Shown here in pieces: positions 33,304 through 40,716 of a stretch of DNA of 64,000 nt. Source of the DNA: Reyranella aquatilis (GTDB lineage: Bacteria; Pseudomonadota; Alphaproteobacteria; Reyranellales; Reyranellaceae); NCBI RefSeq assembly GCF_020880995.1, contig NZ_JAJISD010000005.1, forward strand, positions 62,001 through 126,000, written 5' to 3'. Made by a program: the position numbers and the translations under genes. Position 1 is the first letter of the stretch. Each line of letters starts with the position of its first letter. The notes beneath the pieces were generated by a model. The model did no database searches. It was not told the DNA's origin and saw only the letters and a list, made by a program, of their open reading frames with translations.

Positions 33304-35922
33304 TCAATTTACCACGGGCTTCGTCGCGTTTTTTTGGCGCTCGCGAATAGACTGAATCCAGTCCTCCAGGCCCTTGACCTCATTCAGCAGGTCATCGAGG
33401 GAAACGGCTTCTGGATTCAGTGCTTGTGCAGACGAATGTAGGTCTTCGGACAGTCTTGCTTGCGCGGCCATAACGCGCTTCACGTCGTCTTCGGTGAGAA
33501 TGCCGAGCCTGAACATCGAGGTGGGCTTTACCTTGTTGTCGAACCTTTCGAGCACTGGCCGGATATAGTCAGATATGGCCTGCTCCCAAGCATCGCGCAG
33601 TTGGCCGATAGTTCCCTTACAGAAGGTAGTGCGTTGCGTATCGGACAGCTTGTCGAAGCCCGGTCTTGTCGTTTTGAGCGACGATCGAAGCGCGTTGCAC
33701 ATTTCAAGCCCGGATTTTGCTTTGTCGGGCAGCTCGTTCTCTATGTAGCCGGGCCTGCCTTGTTGCCTTCTAACATTGCGAAACGCAATCGGCCTGTTTG
33801 CCTTTTCTGCTTCGCGACGAAGCTCGTACAAAAATACAAGGTCGTGCGTGAACACGACAACCTGACGATGCTCCGCTTCCTCGACCAGCCGCGACGCCAC
33901 CGCGCTCCGATGTATGTGATCGAGCGACGACATGGGATCGTCGAAGACGATGCCCGAGTAGCGCTGCGCGGTAACCAGCTCGGCCAGAAACGCCGCAAGA
34001 GCCACGCACCGATGCTCGCCTTCGCTCAGTATCTCTCCGACTTTCGCGCTCGGATTCTCTACCAACGCGACACGAAAATAGGATACGGCCTGCCGATCCT
34101 TCTCTTTCCGAAGTTCCACCGGCATCCTGGAGAGCTTCAGCTTGCCAATCTCTCGCGCAAATCGACCGCGCAACGCGTCGGTCACCATGCGATCCGAGAG
34201 TTCCTTGTTCTTGTCAGTGATTGACTTCTTCGCTGTTGTCTTGAGTGCTGTGGTGATCGCTTCCATCTCCTTGAGGCGAGCGATTTGGGCCTTAATATCC
34301 GCAACAAGTGGCGCGAGGGCGGCGCGATCCTTCAGTTCGAGATATTCGGATTGGAGTTTCTTGTACTCGTCACTCTGCGTATCGGCGGAAAGCTGCGCAG
34401 CTCGCGTTTTCAGATCGGTCGCGACGATCGCAAGCGCCGGTAGCGGATCTGCTCCAAGCTGCTTGGGTTCGGCACGGGCCTTAACCATCGCCCGAAGCCG
34501 CCAGAGCATTACGACGAACGCGCGACGAACTTGTTGCGAAAGGGCTTCATCGCCGATGTCGGTTGCGACGAACTTGCGAAACTTCAGAATGTCAGCGAGG
34601 CGCGGCGCTTGTTCGATCAAATGGCGAAGCGACGTACCTAACTTCGCGCGCGCAGCCGCTTCGTCAGCCTTAGTCGTGCTTTTGATGAATGACTCGAAAG
34701 TCTGTTGACGCGCGATCGCCTCCGCGTTGAGTGGCTGTTGACACAGGACGCAAAGCGTATCCGGCTCAGTCGAGGGGAAAGTTTTCTCGGGGTAGGCTAC
34801 AGTATCCGCATAGTTGCGAGCCGCCTCCCACAGTTTCTGCCACGTAGCTTGCCCCACTTCTGGCAACGGAGACGCGCTGAATAGCTGCTGCGAAGCTAGC
34901 GATGCGGCTGCAACTGCGTTGGCATGAGCCAATCTCAAGGCCCCCATCTCCGCGAAGGATGCCGCATTCGTAGCAGACCTCAATGCTTCTATACCCTTAT
35001 GAATGCGTTCGATTTCCGCGCGCTGAACGTCTAGCCTCGCAACAGCTCGTTTGGGATCTTGAGCGAAGTCTGCTTCCAGCGCGGCGAGACGAGATGTTTC
35101 CTGCTCGCTGAGCGCTGCAAGTTTATCAAGCTGCGCAATGTTGGATTTGGCGCTTAGTGCGAGAACATAACTGCCCGCAGCCGTGTCCTGACTCAGCGTG
35201 GGATTTGAGATCGCAAGCGGAACTTGCTTCTTGAGCGCGGCAATCCGGGCGTCGAGCAATGCTTTTACGCCGTCGCAAGCGTCGGCGAGCGCTTCCAGTA
35301 CACGCATCGGCCGCGGAATGTAAGCCACTTCGTTCGTGCTTTCGACGTGGATACTTGCACTTCGGGAATCAAAGATGCTGACCGAAGGAAGATCTGTGTG
35401 CGGTGCTCCACTCGGTGTCCAAATGAATTGGTCGGCAGTCGCGCCACGAGCAAAGAATATCTTCGCCGATTGCGGAGTTTCGCTTTTGTCTTCCAAGTCT
35501 CGGTGGATGGCAAACTTCTCGTCGCGCGAGCGACAGGCATGTTTCAATACACGGACATAGCCCGATTTCCCGGAGCCGTTATCGCCATAGATCACAGTCA
35601 GTCCAGAGGGCTCGAAGGACAGCTTCTGCTGGCTGGCAAGCGCATTTACGGCAGTAGGATTCTCTATCGAGACAAGCGATATCTGTTCTGCCGAACCGGT
35701 CTGGACGACGATATGCGACTGTGCGAGCGGCACATGCGGACGACTTGGATCGAGACAGATCTCCGCAAGGTCCTCTATGGCTTTCTGGTCGAGCGTCTCG
35801 CCGACGACCAGACGACGAAGAGCGTCTCGCTGCCACGCCGCACGTTTCCCTGACCAAACCAGCAAGTCAGCAAGGGCCGCATTTTCAGTCAGCGGGATTG
35901 ACTGGACAGGTTGGGCGCTCAT
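33304..35922 (-). CDS. AAA_13/SMC-type ABC ATPase related to PrrC/RloC, with CxxC hook-like motif
   Basis: An 872-residue ATPase of the ABC/SMC class. Walker A is GDNGSGKS at 113-120. The ABC signature LSEGE is near 632, Walker B VFDDPMSSLDH near 655, and the H-loop VVVFTHD follows. Between the two halves are predicted coiled-coil segments around Cys391-x2-Cys394 (LCVLCQQPL), resembling the zinc hook of Rad50 and of the anticodon nuclease RloC. The C-terminal 190 residues contain LRDAWEQAISDYIRPVLERF and DLHSSAQALN, as in AAA_13-family proteins. I could not identify the Arg-Glu-His triad of PrrC anticodon nucleases with confidence. Putative defence role inferred from family and neighbours. 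Confidence 0.75.
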   Translation of the reverse strand: MSAQPVQSIPLTENAALADLLVWSGKRAAWQRDALRRLVVGETLDQKAIEDLAEICLDPSRPHVPLAQSHIVVQTGSAEQISLVSIENPTAVNALASQQKLSFEPSGLTVIYGDNGSGKSGYVRVLKHACRSRDEKFAIHRDLEDKSETPQSAKIFFARGATADQFIWTPSGAPHTDLPSVSIFDSRSASIHVESTNEVAYIPRPMRVLEALADACDGVKALLDARIAALKKQVPLAISNPTLSQDTAAGSYVLALSAKSNIAQLDKLAALSEQETSRLAALEADFAQDPKRAVARLDVQRAEIERIHKGIEALRSATNAASFAEMGALRLAHANAVAAASLASQQLFSASPLPEVGQATWQKLWEAARNYADTVAYPEKTFPSTEPDTLCVLCQQPLNAEAIARQQTFESFIKSTTKADEAAARAKLGTSLRHLIEQAPRLADILKFRKFVATDIGDEALSQQVRRAFVVMLWRLRAMVKARAEPKQLGADPLPALAIVATDLKTRAAQLSADTQSDEYKKLQSEYLELKDRAALAPLVADIKAQIARLKEMEAITTALKTTAKKSITDKNKELSDRMVTDALRGRFAREIGKLKLSRMPVELRKEKDRQAVSYFRVALVENPSAKVGEILSEGEHRCVALAAFLAELVTAQRYSGIVFDDPMSSLDHIHRSAVASRLVEEAEHRQVVVFTHDLVFLYELRREAEKANRPIAFRNVRRQQGRPGYIENELPDKAKSGLEMCNALRSSLKTTRPGFDKLSDTQRTTFCKGTIGQLRDAWEQAISDYIRPVLERFDNKVKPTSMFRLGILTEDDVKRVMAAQARLSEDLHSSAQALNPEAVSLDDLLNEVKGLEDWIQSIRERQKNATKPVVN

Positions 35923-36057
35923 GCCGGTTCAAACCCCTTTGGTGCTTGATCGAGAATGCTCTGCGTAAAGAGCCTCTGCGGATTGTTGTGGAGTGGCAGT
36001 AATATACTAGAGGGTGGGCGAATTCCGAGAACAATCTATCAGATGTTCTACTTGCGC

Positions 36058-36119
36058 TTTGCGCATACAAGCCAACCCGCCAAGCGGTAATGGGCGCGGT
36101 TGACGCGTCGGGGCCGGAA
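36058..36119. repeat. leader repeat B (remnant copy)
   Basis: About 82% identical to 30,145-30,206. It keeps an ATG and the codons for MRK on the - strand, then runs into unrelated sequence and a stop after about 20 codons. It appears to be a broken duplicate of the 5' end of the 29,527-30,153 gene, on the far side of the two defence-type genes. Confidence 0.65.
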
Positions 36120-36215
36120 CGCAGCTACTACTTGGCCACCACTTCCCGCCCCCCAAGGGCCCGAGGCGCTCGCCCAGGCAGCGGAATAGAGCGAGGTTGG
36201 CTTCCGCAGATGGGT

Positions 36216-36224
36216 TTATCCACA
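36216..36224. promoter_or_regulatory. DnaA-box-like sequence
   Basis: TTATCCACA, a perfect consensus DnaA box, lies in the gene-free stretch after leader repeat B. A second perfect copy occurs at 38,787-38,795 after leader repeat C. Confidence 0.35.
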
Positions 36225-36335
36225 GATAATTCGCGATTGGTGTCACTCAGCACATATACGACCAACTGACAGCGCGTGGCTTGGCAGCTCCGGCCCGACT
36301 CTTGGACAATGGCCTCCCAGCACTAGGAGGCAGCG

Positions 36336-36632
36336 ATGACAGACCCGCAGAAGAAAACAGAACGCCAGATCATGGAGGAACGGGCGGCACAGCTCTTCAG
36401 ACCAGACACGCCGGAGCGCCGGGCGGCACGAAAGAGCTTTGGCACCCGTTGTGGGCACCTCAAGCGGAAGCTCTTCGCAAAAGAACGCCTAGAAGGGAAG
36501 ATGCTCGAATTCGCGCTCGACATCGCTAACGACGAAATCGGCAAGAAACTCAAAGCGGGCGAGCCACTGGATCACTATGAGACGCACCTGATGGTCGACG
36601 TGTTCATGCTGCACATCAGGTTAAGTATGTGA
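36336..36632 (+). CDS. small hypothetical protein
   Basis: A 98-residue charged, helical protein (MTDPQKKTERQIMEERAAQL to HLMVDVFMLHIRLSM). AGGAGG six bases before the ATG gives strong support for translation. It has no membrane segment and only one cysteine, and no domain is recognised. It lies between the AAA_13 gene and the restriction endonuclease gene, facing the latter. It could be a small regulator or an accessory of either module; nothing in the sequence decides. Confidence 0.7.
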   Translation: MTDPQKKTERQIMEERAAQLFRPDTPERRAARKSFGTRCGHLKRKLFAKERLEGKMLEFALDIANDEIGKKLKAGEPLDHYETHLMVDVFMLHIRLSM

Positions 36633-36654
36633 TTAGGCACAGACCAATAAGTTC

Positions 36655-37488
36655 CTAGCCGATTATCTGCTTCAGGCTTTTCAGATCGGCCAGGAATTGC
36701 TCACGCATCTTCGTCGTATAGATGCGAGCGATCTTGCCCTGATTTTGGCGATCAAGAATCTTCTTGAGATCGGAGAGTCGTGACTTCCAAGTCGTGCCGT
36801 CCGTGACGAAAAGCAGCCATGTATCACGCCGCATGGCGTCGATGATGGCGTCGAGATCGCCTATAATATCCGTCATCTTGGAGCCGGTCGCGCCGTAGCC
36901 CTTTACCTCGATCACTATCCGCGGACGGTGCCGATCGGGAACAGCGACATCGCACTTCGCTGTCTTGCCATCGGCGCCAGTGAAGGTTACGCGGGTTTCG
37001 TATCCATCTCCGAACACCTCACGGACCATGGCTTCGGCAAATTCCTCTAGGCCGCGGCCGCGCCGCTGACCTGAGATGGCCGAGCCGCGTCCCGAGCGCA
37101 GGCGTTCGACAAGAATATCACTCCAGACGGGCTCGTAGTTGATGCTGGTAGCCATTGCCTCGGGCAATTGCAGCTGCTGCAAAACATCAAGGAAGGCATC
37201 GGGGTCGGCCTTATAGCGCTTTACACCGATACCGCCTGCACCCAGCCCACGCTTTAGCTCCGCCTCCATGCTATCCTTAGAGAGAGCAAGAAACAGCCTG
37301 GCGCATAGGATGCCCTCGTCGAAGTTGCCGTTAAGGAGTGCCGAGATGTCGGAGCGGTTGTAGCTTTCCTTCCTAGGAAGGTCGGTCAGGCGCGCGATCG
37401 CGCTGGCTGCAACATCGTCCATCCAGTCGACATTAAGCGGACTCAGACTGTCAACGACCTCATCCAGGGTCTGGTCCTTCGCCTGCAT
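36655..37488 (-). CDS. type II restriction endonuclease (PD-(D/E)XK)
   Basis: A 277-residue protein following and overlapping a D12-class adenine methyltransferase gene (TGATG). The likely catalytic motif is the Asp of KCDVAVPD with Glu-Val-Lys in RIVIEVKGYG, a PD-(D/E)XK arrangement. A glycine/arginine-rich RSGRGSAISGQRRGRGLEEF precedes it, and WLLFVTDGTTWKSRLSDLKK follows. It has no ATPase domain, so an orthodox type II enzyme that needs Mg2+ is expected. Recognition sequence unknown. Being translated after the methyltransferase in the same operon fits protection before cutting. Confidence 0.8.
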   Translation of the reverse strand: MQAKDQTLDEVVDSLSPLNVDWMDDVAASAIARLTDLPRKESYNRSDISALLNGNFDEGILCARLFLALSKDSMEAELKRGLGAGGIGVKRYKADPDAFLDVLQQLQLPEAMATSINYEPVWSDILVERLRSGRGSAISGQRRGRGLEEFAEAMVREVFGDGYETRVTFTGADGKTAKCDVAVPDRHRPRIVIEVKGYGATGSKMTDIIGDLDAIIDAMRRDTWLLFVTDGTTWKSRLSDLKKILDRQNQGKIARIYTTKMREQFLADLKSLKQIIG

Positions 37489-38603
37489 CAGCTGCCGACG
37501 ATCAGATACTCAGTGACGGCCGCTCGTTTGACGCCGACGTGCGTCCCGAAGTGGTAGCGGTGCGGCCTCTCAAAAACCCGGACACTACTCTTGTATCGGC
37601 GCATGAGAGCTTCAAGCTGGTCTAGGTCTGGAAAACCGTTCGAGCTATAGGAAAGTGCAATTTTGCTGTGCTTGAAGCGCGCGAACATTCGGTCAAAGGC
37701 TTCTATTGCAGTGTGGCGATAGCTGAAAGGTGTGTATCGCTTGGCAATTTTTTTGACCTTAGTCGAAGTGTTCACTGGCAGTCCTTGCCAGTAACATGAC
37801 AGTCCTTCGAGGAAATGATAGCGCTTGATGTAGCAGTTATCATCGGAGCGTGGCACATAGGGCGGATCGAGATAGACGAGGTCGACCTTGCGACGCGTCA
37901 GCTCGAAGAGGTCGCTGCGTAGTGCATGATTCTTGCGGCCATTGTCGAAAACAGCGGCATTATAGACCTCGATCTGCTCAAGAAAGTGTTCCTCGATCGA
38001 GAGGCGCAGGTCGCGGCGACCGTCATCATAGCGCGAAAGATTGCCCGAAATCGTGAAAACGCCGCGAGGCTGCCGTTTCAGGCAGGAGCGGAACAGCGCG
38101 GCGAAGGCGAGCGCTTGCTGATGGGGATCTTGCAGCTGACGGATGTTACCTGACACGAGGTCGAGGAAACGCAAGTCTTCCGGTGTGTAAAACACGCGCT
38201 CGAAGGTGCGCTCAATGAAATTGTGAGCGGGCTTCGTACGATCAAGCAGCCGCTTGATTGCCTTGCCGTCGAGATGGGTATGATTGTTCTCGACGGTCGC
38301 GCGCGCAACGATGCTGGGAAAATTCAGAAAATCAGAAGCAACGACACGCCGCCCCATTGCCTTCATTAGGTAGGAGACACAGCCAGTCCCAGAGAAGGGA
38401 TCGAGGGCGCTCTCGAAATCGACGAGGTTCAGCGTTTCGAAAATCCACGGCAGTAGCCGCGTCTTCGATCCCATGTAGCGCATCTCGGGATATTTGGCAG
38501 CTTGCGTCGGCATGCCAGCGATCGCCGCTTCGCTCCCCCTGAGGGGGACGACGGCGAGAGCGGCGCGAGGCACATGAAGCGGGGCGGGAGCGACTTTCGT
38601 CAT
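37488..38603 (-). CDS. D12-class N6-adenine DNA methyltransferase of a type II restriction-modification system
   Basis: A 371-residue methyltransferase. The SAM-binding motif is DPFSGTGCVSYLM, preceded by the class-typical MRYMGSKTRLLPW, and the catalytic motif is YLDPPYVPRSD (DPPY, adenine-N6). The order (binding motif before catalytic motif) is that of alpha-group D12 enzymes. The ATG at 38603 gives a 40-residue extension before MRYMGSK; a shorter start at residue 31 (MPTQAAKYPEMRYMG) is possible because many relatives begin there. It protects the site cut by the adjacent endonuclease. Confidence 0.88.
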   Translation of the reverse strand: MTKVAPAPLHVPRAALAVVPLRGSEAAIAGMPTQAAKYPEMRYMGSKTRLLPWIFETLNLVDFESALDPFSGTGCVSYLMKAMGRRVVASDFLNFPSIVARATVENNHTHLDGKAIKRLLDRTKPAHNFIERTFERVFYTPEDLRFLDLVSGNIRQLQDPHQQALAFAALFRSCLKRQPRGVFTISGNLSRYDDGRRDLRLSIEEHFLEQIEVYNAAVFDNGRKNHALRSDLFELTRRKVDLVYLDPPYVPRSDDNCYIKRYHFLEGLSCYWQGLPVNTSTKVKKIAKRYTPFSYRHTAIEAFDRMFARFKHSKIALSYSSNGFPDLDQLEALMRRYKSSVRVFERPHRYHFGTHVGVKRAAVTEYLIVGS

Positions 38604-38720
38604 ACTCAGGTATCCGTACAGTTACCTCTGGGGTCACCGATAGCCGGAAAGTCCGGATTCCGATTCGGAGCTAACGGCCGAGAGTAACTGTTTTTCATAT
38701 GTCTATATTGCGACTGCGCC

Positions 38721-38795
38721 TTGCGGCCCGCAAGCCTCAGGATCACGAACGGCCGCCGAAGCATCCGCCAATGGGCGACCGCTGTCTTATCCACA
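38721..38795. repeat. leader repeat C (decayed) with DnaA-box-like sequence
   Basis: On the - strand this reads LAGRKAQSQY, parallel to LACMRKAQVE in repeat B and LVCMRKPESN in repeat A, with nucleotide similarity over about 40 bases. It ends in TTATCCACA (38,787-38,795). It lies behind the restriction-modification pair, as repeat B lies behind the ATPase pair. The similarity is weak, and the rest of the 38,604-38,991 gap shows nothing else. Confidence 0.4.
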
Positions 38796-38991
38796 AAATG
38801 CTCTCATGCGTTCATTCTGCCGCTCCGCCAACGTAGATTCAGTGGAGGTCTATTACCGAGCGCAAACGACATCCCGCGAGAATTCCTACTCCCGATCGCC
38901 AGCCAGGATACAGGGCAGTACGTCCTATTCAGTGAGCAGGAATAACCACCCAACCGCACCCGCCTGATAAGGGCAGCGGGCTGGTCTGGAC

Positions 38992-40458
38992 CTACATTCG
39001 CCGCCGGCGGCCGAAGTCGTGCTTTGGATTTCGCTTCTTGAAAGCCTCCATCCGCCGCATGAGGTCGTCAGCCCGATCCGGAGTACCCGATACTTCGTTG
39101 AACGATCTGCTGGCCTCCGGGCCATCTATCAGAAGCCCGGCGGCCTCTTGCGGAGCAAGCGCCTCGCCTTGCCCAAGTTCGGGCCGGGACATGGCAGGGG
39201 TCGGCAGAGCCTGAGGCTGTGGCCTGAGGGCGTCTTCCCTCGCCCGCGCGTTTTCAGCATCAGCTTTCTGGGTGTGGGCCAGACCATCGCGCTCAAGCCG
39301 TTGCCGGGTCCGCATGAGGCGGAAATCCTGCATATGCTCGCGCCACGCGATGCGAGCCGCACCGTCGGCCAGCTTGCGCTCCCACGCGGCCAAAGCCGTC
39401 CGTTCCCCGCGATGGATACGCTCAACGCGCTGGGCCAGCGCTTTCCCCGAGAAGACCAGACGGGCAACATCGCGAACGCGAAGCGTCCCGGCCTTGGCCA
39501 GGAATTGGCGGTTCGCCATCACGAAGCAAGCGCGTTCAAAGATGCCGCCCCGATTGGCCTCGGCCACCATCCGCGACTGTACGGCCTGGCGCTGATACAG
39601 CGTCCGCCATTGGGGCTGGAACTTCGTTCTGGCGGTTGCCCTGTCGGCGACGACCCGCGCCTTGGTCGTAGCCTCAAGAGCATCGCGTTCACCAACCTGC
39701 TTCGCCCATAGCGTTTCCCGCTCACCGCGCTGGGTCTCTTTGCGAAACGCTTCCTGCTCCTTGCGCCAGATTTCCCACGCGCGCGTCTCGGCCCGCTCCT
39801 TGGCCGTGTACTCAGCCCGGCTCAGGGAGACGGTATCGCGGGTCATGATGCCCTGCGACCGCAGTTCGTTGTTCCGGACCCGCTGCTCGCAGCGTATGCC
39901 CCCGTGGTCCCGCTCGTACTGCTCGGCCCATCGGGAGAAGCGGAGCTGGTCGAAGGCGATATTCCGCGCGCGGCTGCCGTCCCGCTCGATGCGGTTCACG
40001 ATGACATGAATGTGCGGGTGCGGCTCGTCCGTGTGCTGGACGATCAGGGTCTGAAGCCCCTCCAGCCGCAGCGCCGTCAGGCTCGATCGGGCAGCCGACA
40101 TCATGTCGTCCTGGGTCGGGTTCTGGTCCGGTGCCCACGCCAGCGAGTAGACGTAGACCGGCTTGGTCAGCTTCCGGCCCCGCTTGTTGGCTTCCTTCGC
40201 CCGGTAGCGCTCGTAGCTCGCGGTCATCTGGTCGATGGCCTCGCCGGGCGTCTGCGCCTCCATGTTCAGGATCTCGGTGAAGCCGACCCGGTAGGCTGTG
40301 CGCTCTCCGTTCTTGTCATGAAGGGCGTACTCGCCGACCCTATCGAACGCAGCCTTGGCATCGCCAGACCGTTCCGGCCTCGCGTCCTGCTTGTCGTTCA
40401 GATAGTAGAGACCCGCGCCTTGGAACGACTGGCCCGAGCCCGCCACACGCGGAATCAA
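38992..40458 (-). CDS. relaxase/mobilization nuclease (MOBP-like)
   Basis: A 488-residue relaxase. The metal-binding motif HTDEPHPHIH fits HxDxxHxHxH exactly (His142, Asp144, His147, His149, His151). The nicking tyrosine is probably Tyr18 or Tyr19 in GAGLYYLND. The C-terminal half is Arg/Glu-rich and helical, with no primase or helicase motif. It starts at TTG (40458), which gives the family-typical MIPRVAGSGQSFQGAG and follows AGAGGG. It nicks and leads one strand into a recipient. Its start is 19 bases from an oriT-like inverted repeat, and the coupling-protein gene is divergent on the other side. Confidence 0.92.
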   Translation of the reverse strand: MIPRVAGSGQSFQGAGLYYLNDKQDARPERSGDAKAAFDRVGEYALHDKNGERTAYRVGFTEILNMEAQTPGEAIDQMTASYERYRAKEANKRGRKLTKPVYVYSLAWAPDQNPTQDDMMSAARSSLTALRLEGLQTLIVQHTDEPHPHIHVIVNRIERDGSRARNIAFDQLRFSRWAEQYERDHGGIRCEQRVRNNELRSQGIMTRDTVSLSRAEYTAKERAETRAWEIWRKEQEAFRKETQRGERETLWAKQVGERDALEATTKARVVADRATARTKFQPQWRTLYQRQAVQSRMVAEANRGGIFERACFVMANRQFLAKAGTLRVRDVARLVFSGKALAQRVERIHRGERTALAAWERKLADGAARIAWREHMQDFRLMRTRQRLERDGLAHTQKADAENARAREDALRPQPQALPTPAMSRPELGQGEALAPQEAAGLLIDGPEASRSFNEVSGTPDRADDLMRRMEAFKKRNPKHDFGRRRRM

Positions 40459-40476
40459 TTCACCCTCTCAGTTTTG

Positions 40477-40515
40477 TAAATTCCCTGTATTAGGGAAATT
40501 ACACATCTTGCTACC
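40477..40515. other. candidate origin of transfer (oriT)
   Basis: Arms TAAATTCCCT (40,477-40,486) and AGGGAAATTA (40,492-40,501) form an inverted repeat with one mismatch and a five-base spacer. It is followed by CACATCTTG-C, which resembles the nick region of MOBP plasmids (YATCCTG-Y) with one change. The position between relaxase and coupling-protein genes fits an oriT. The nick would fall after 40,510. An operator for the relaxase gene is the alternative. Confidence 0.45.
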
Positions 40516-40716
40516 ACTCATGATGGAGAGGGTTATGTCGTGTCGAACTTCGTTAAATCAAGAGATTCACTTCGGCATTAACCAAGTCGTTACGGTTGTA
40601 CCGGCTTCCGTCATGCGCCTTTACGTCTTGCATTCATGTGCATGGGTGCGTTTTCATGCCTCTGGTCGGGCTCATGATCAGGATCGGGCTCGGGGCTTCT
40701 CAGGAGCGTGGTCGGC

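Noticed and set aside
38721..38945. 74-codon + strand frame between methyltransferase and relaxase genes
   Set aside because: No ribosome-binding site, no recognisable composition, and it overlaps the decayed leader repeat.
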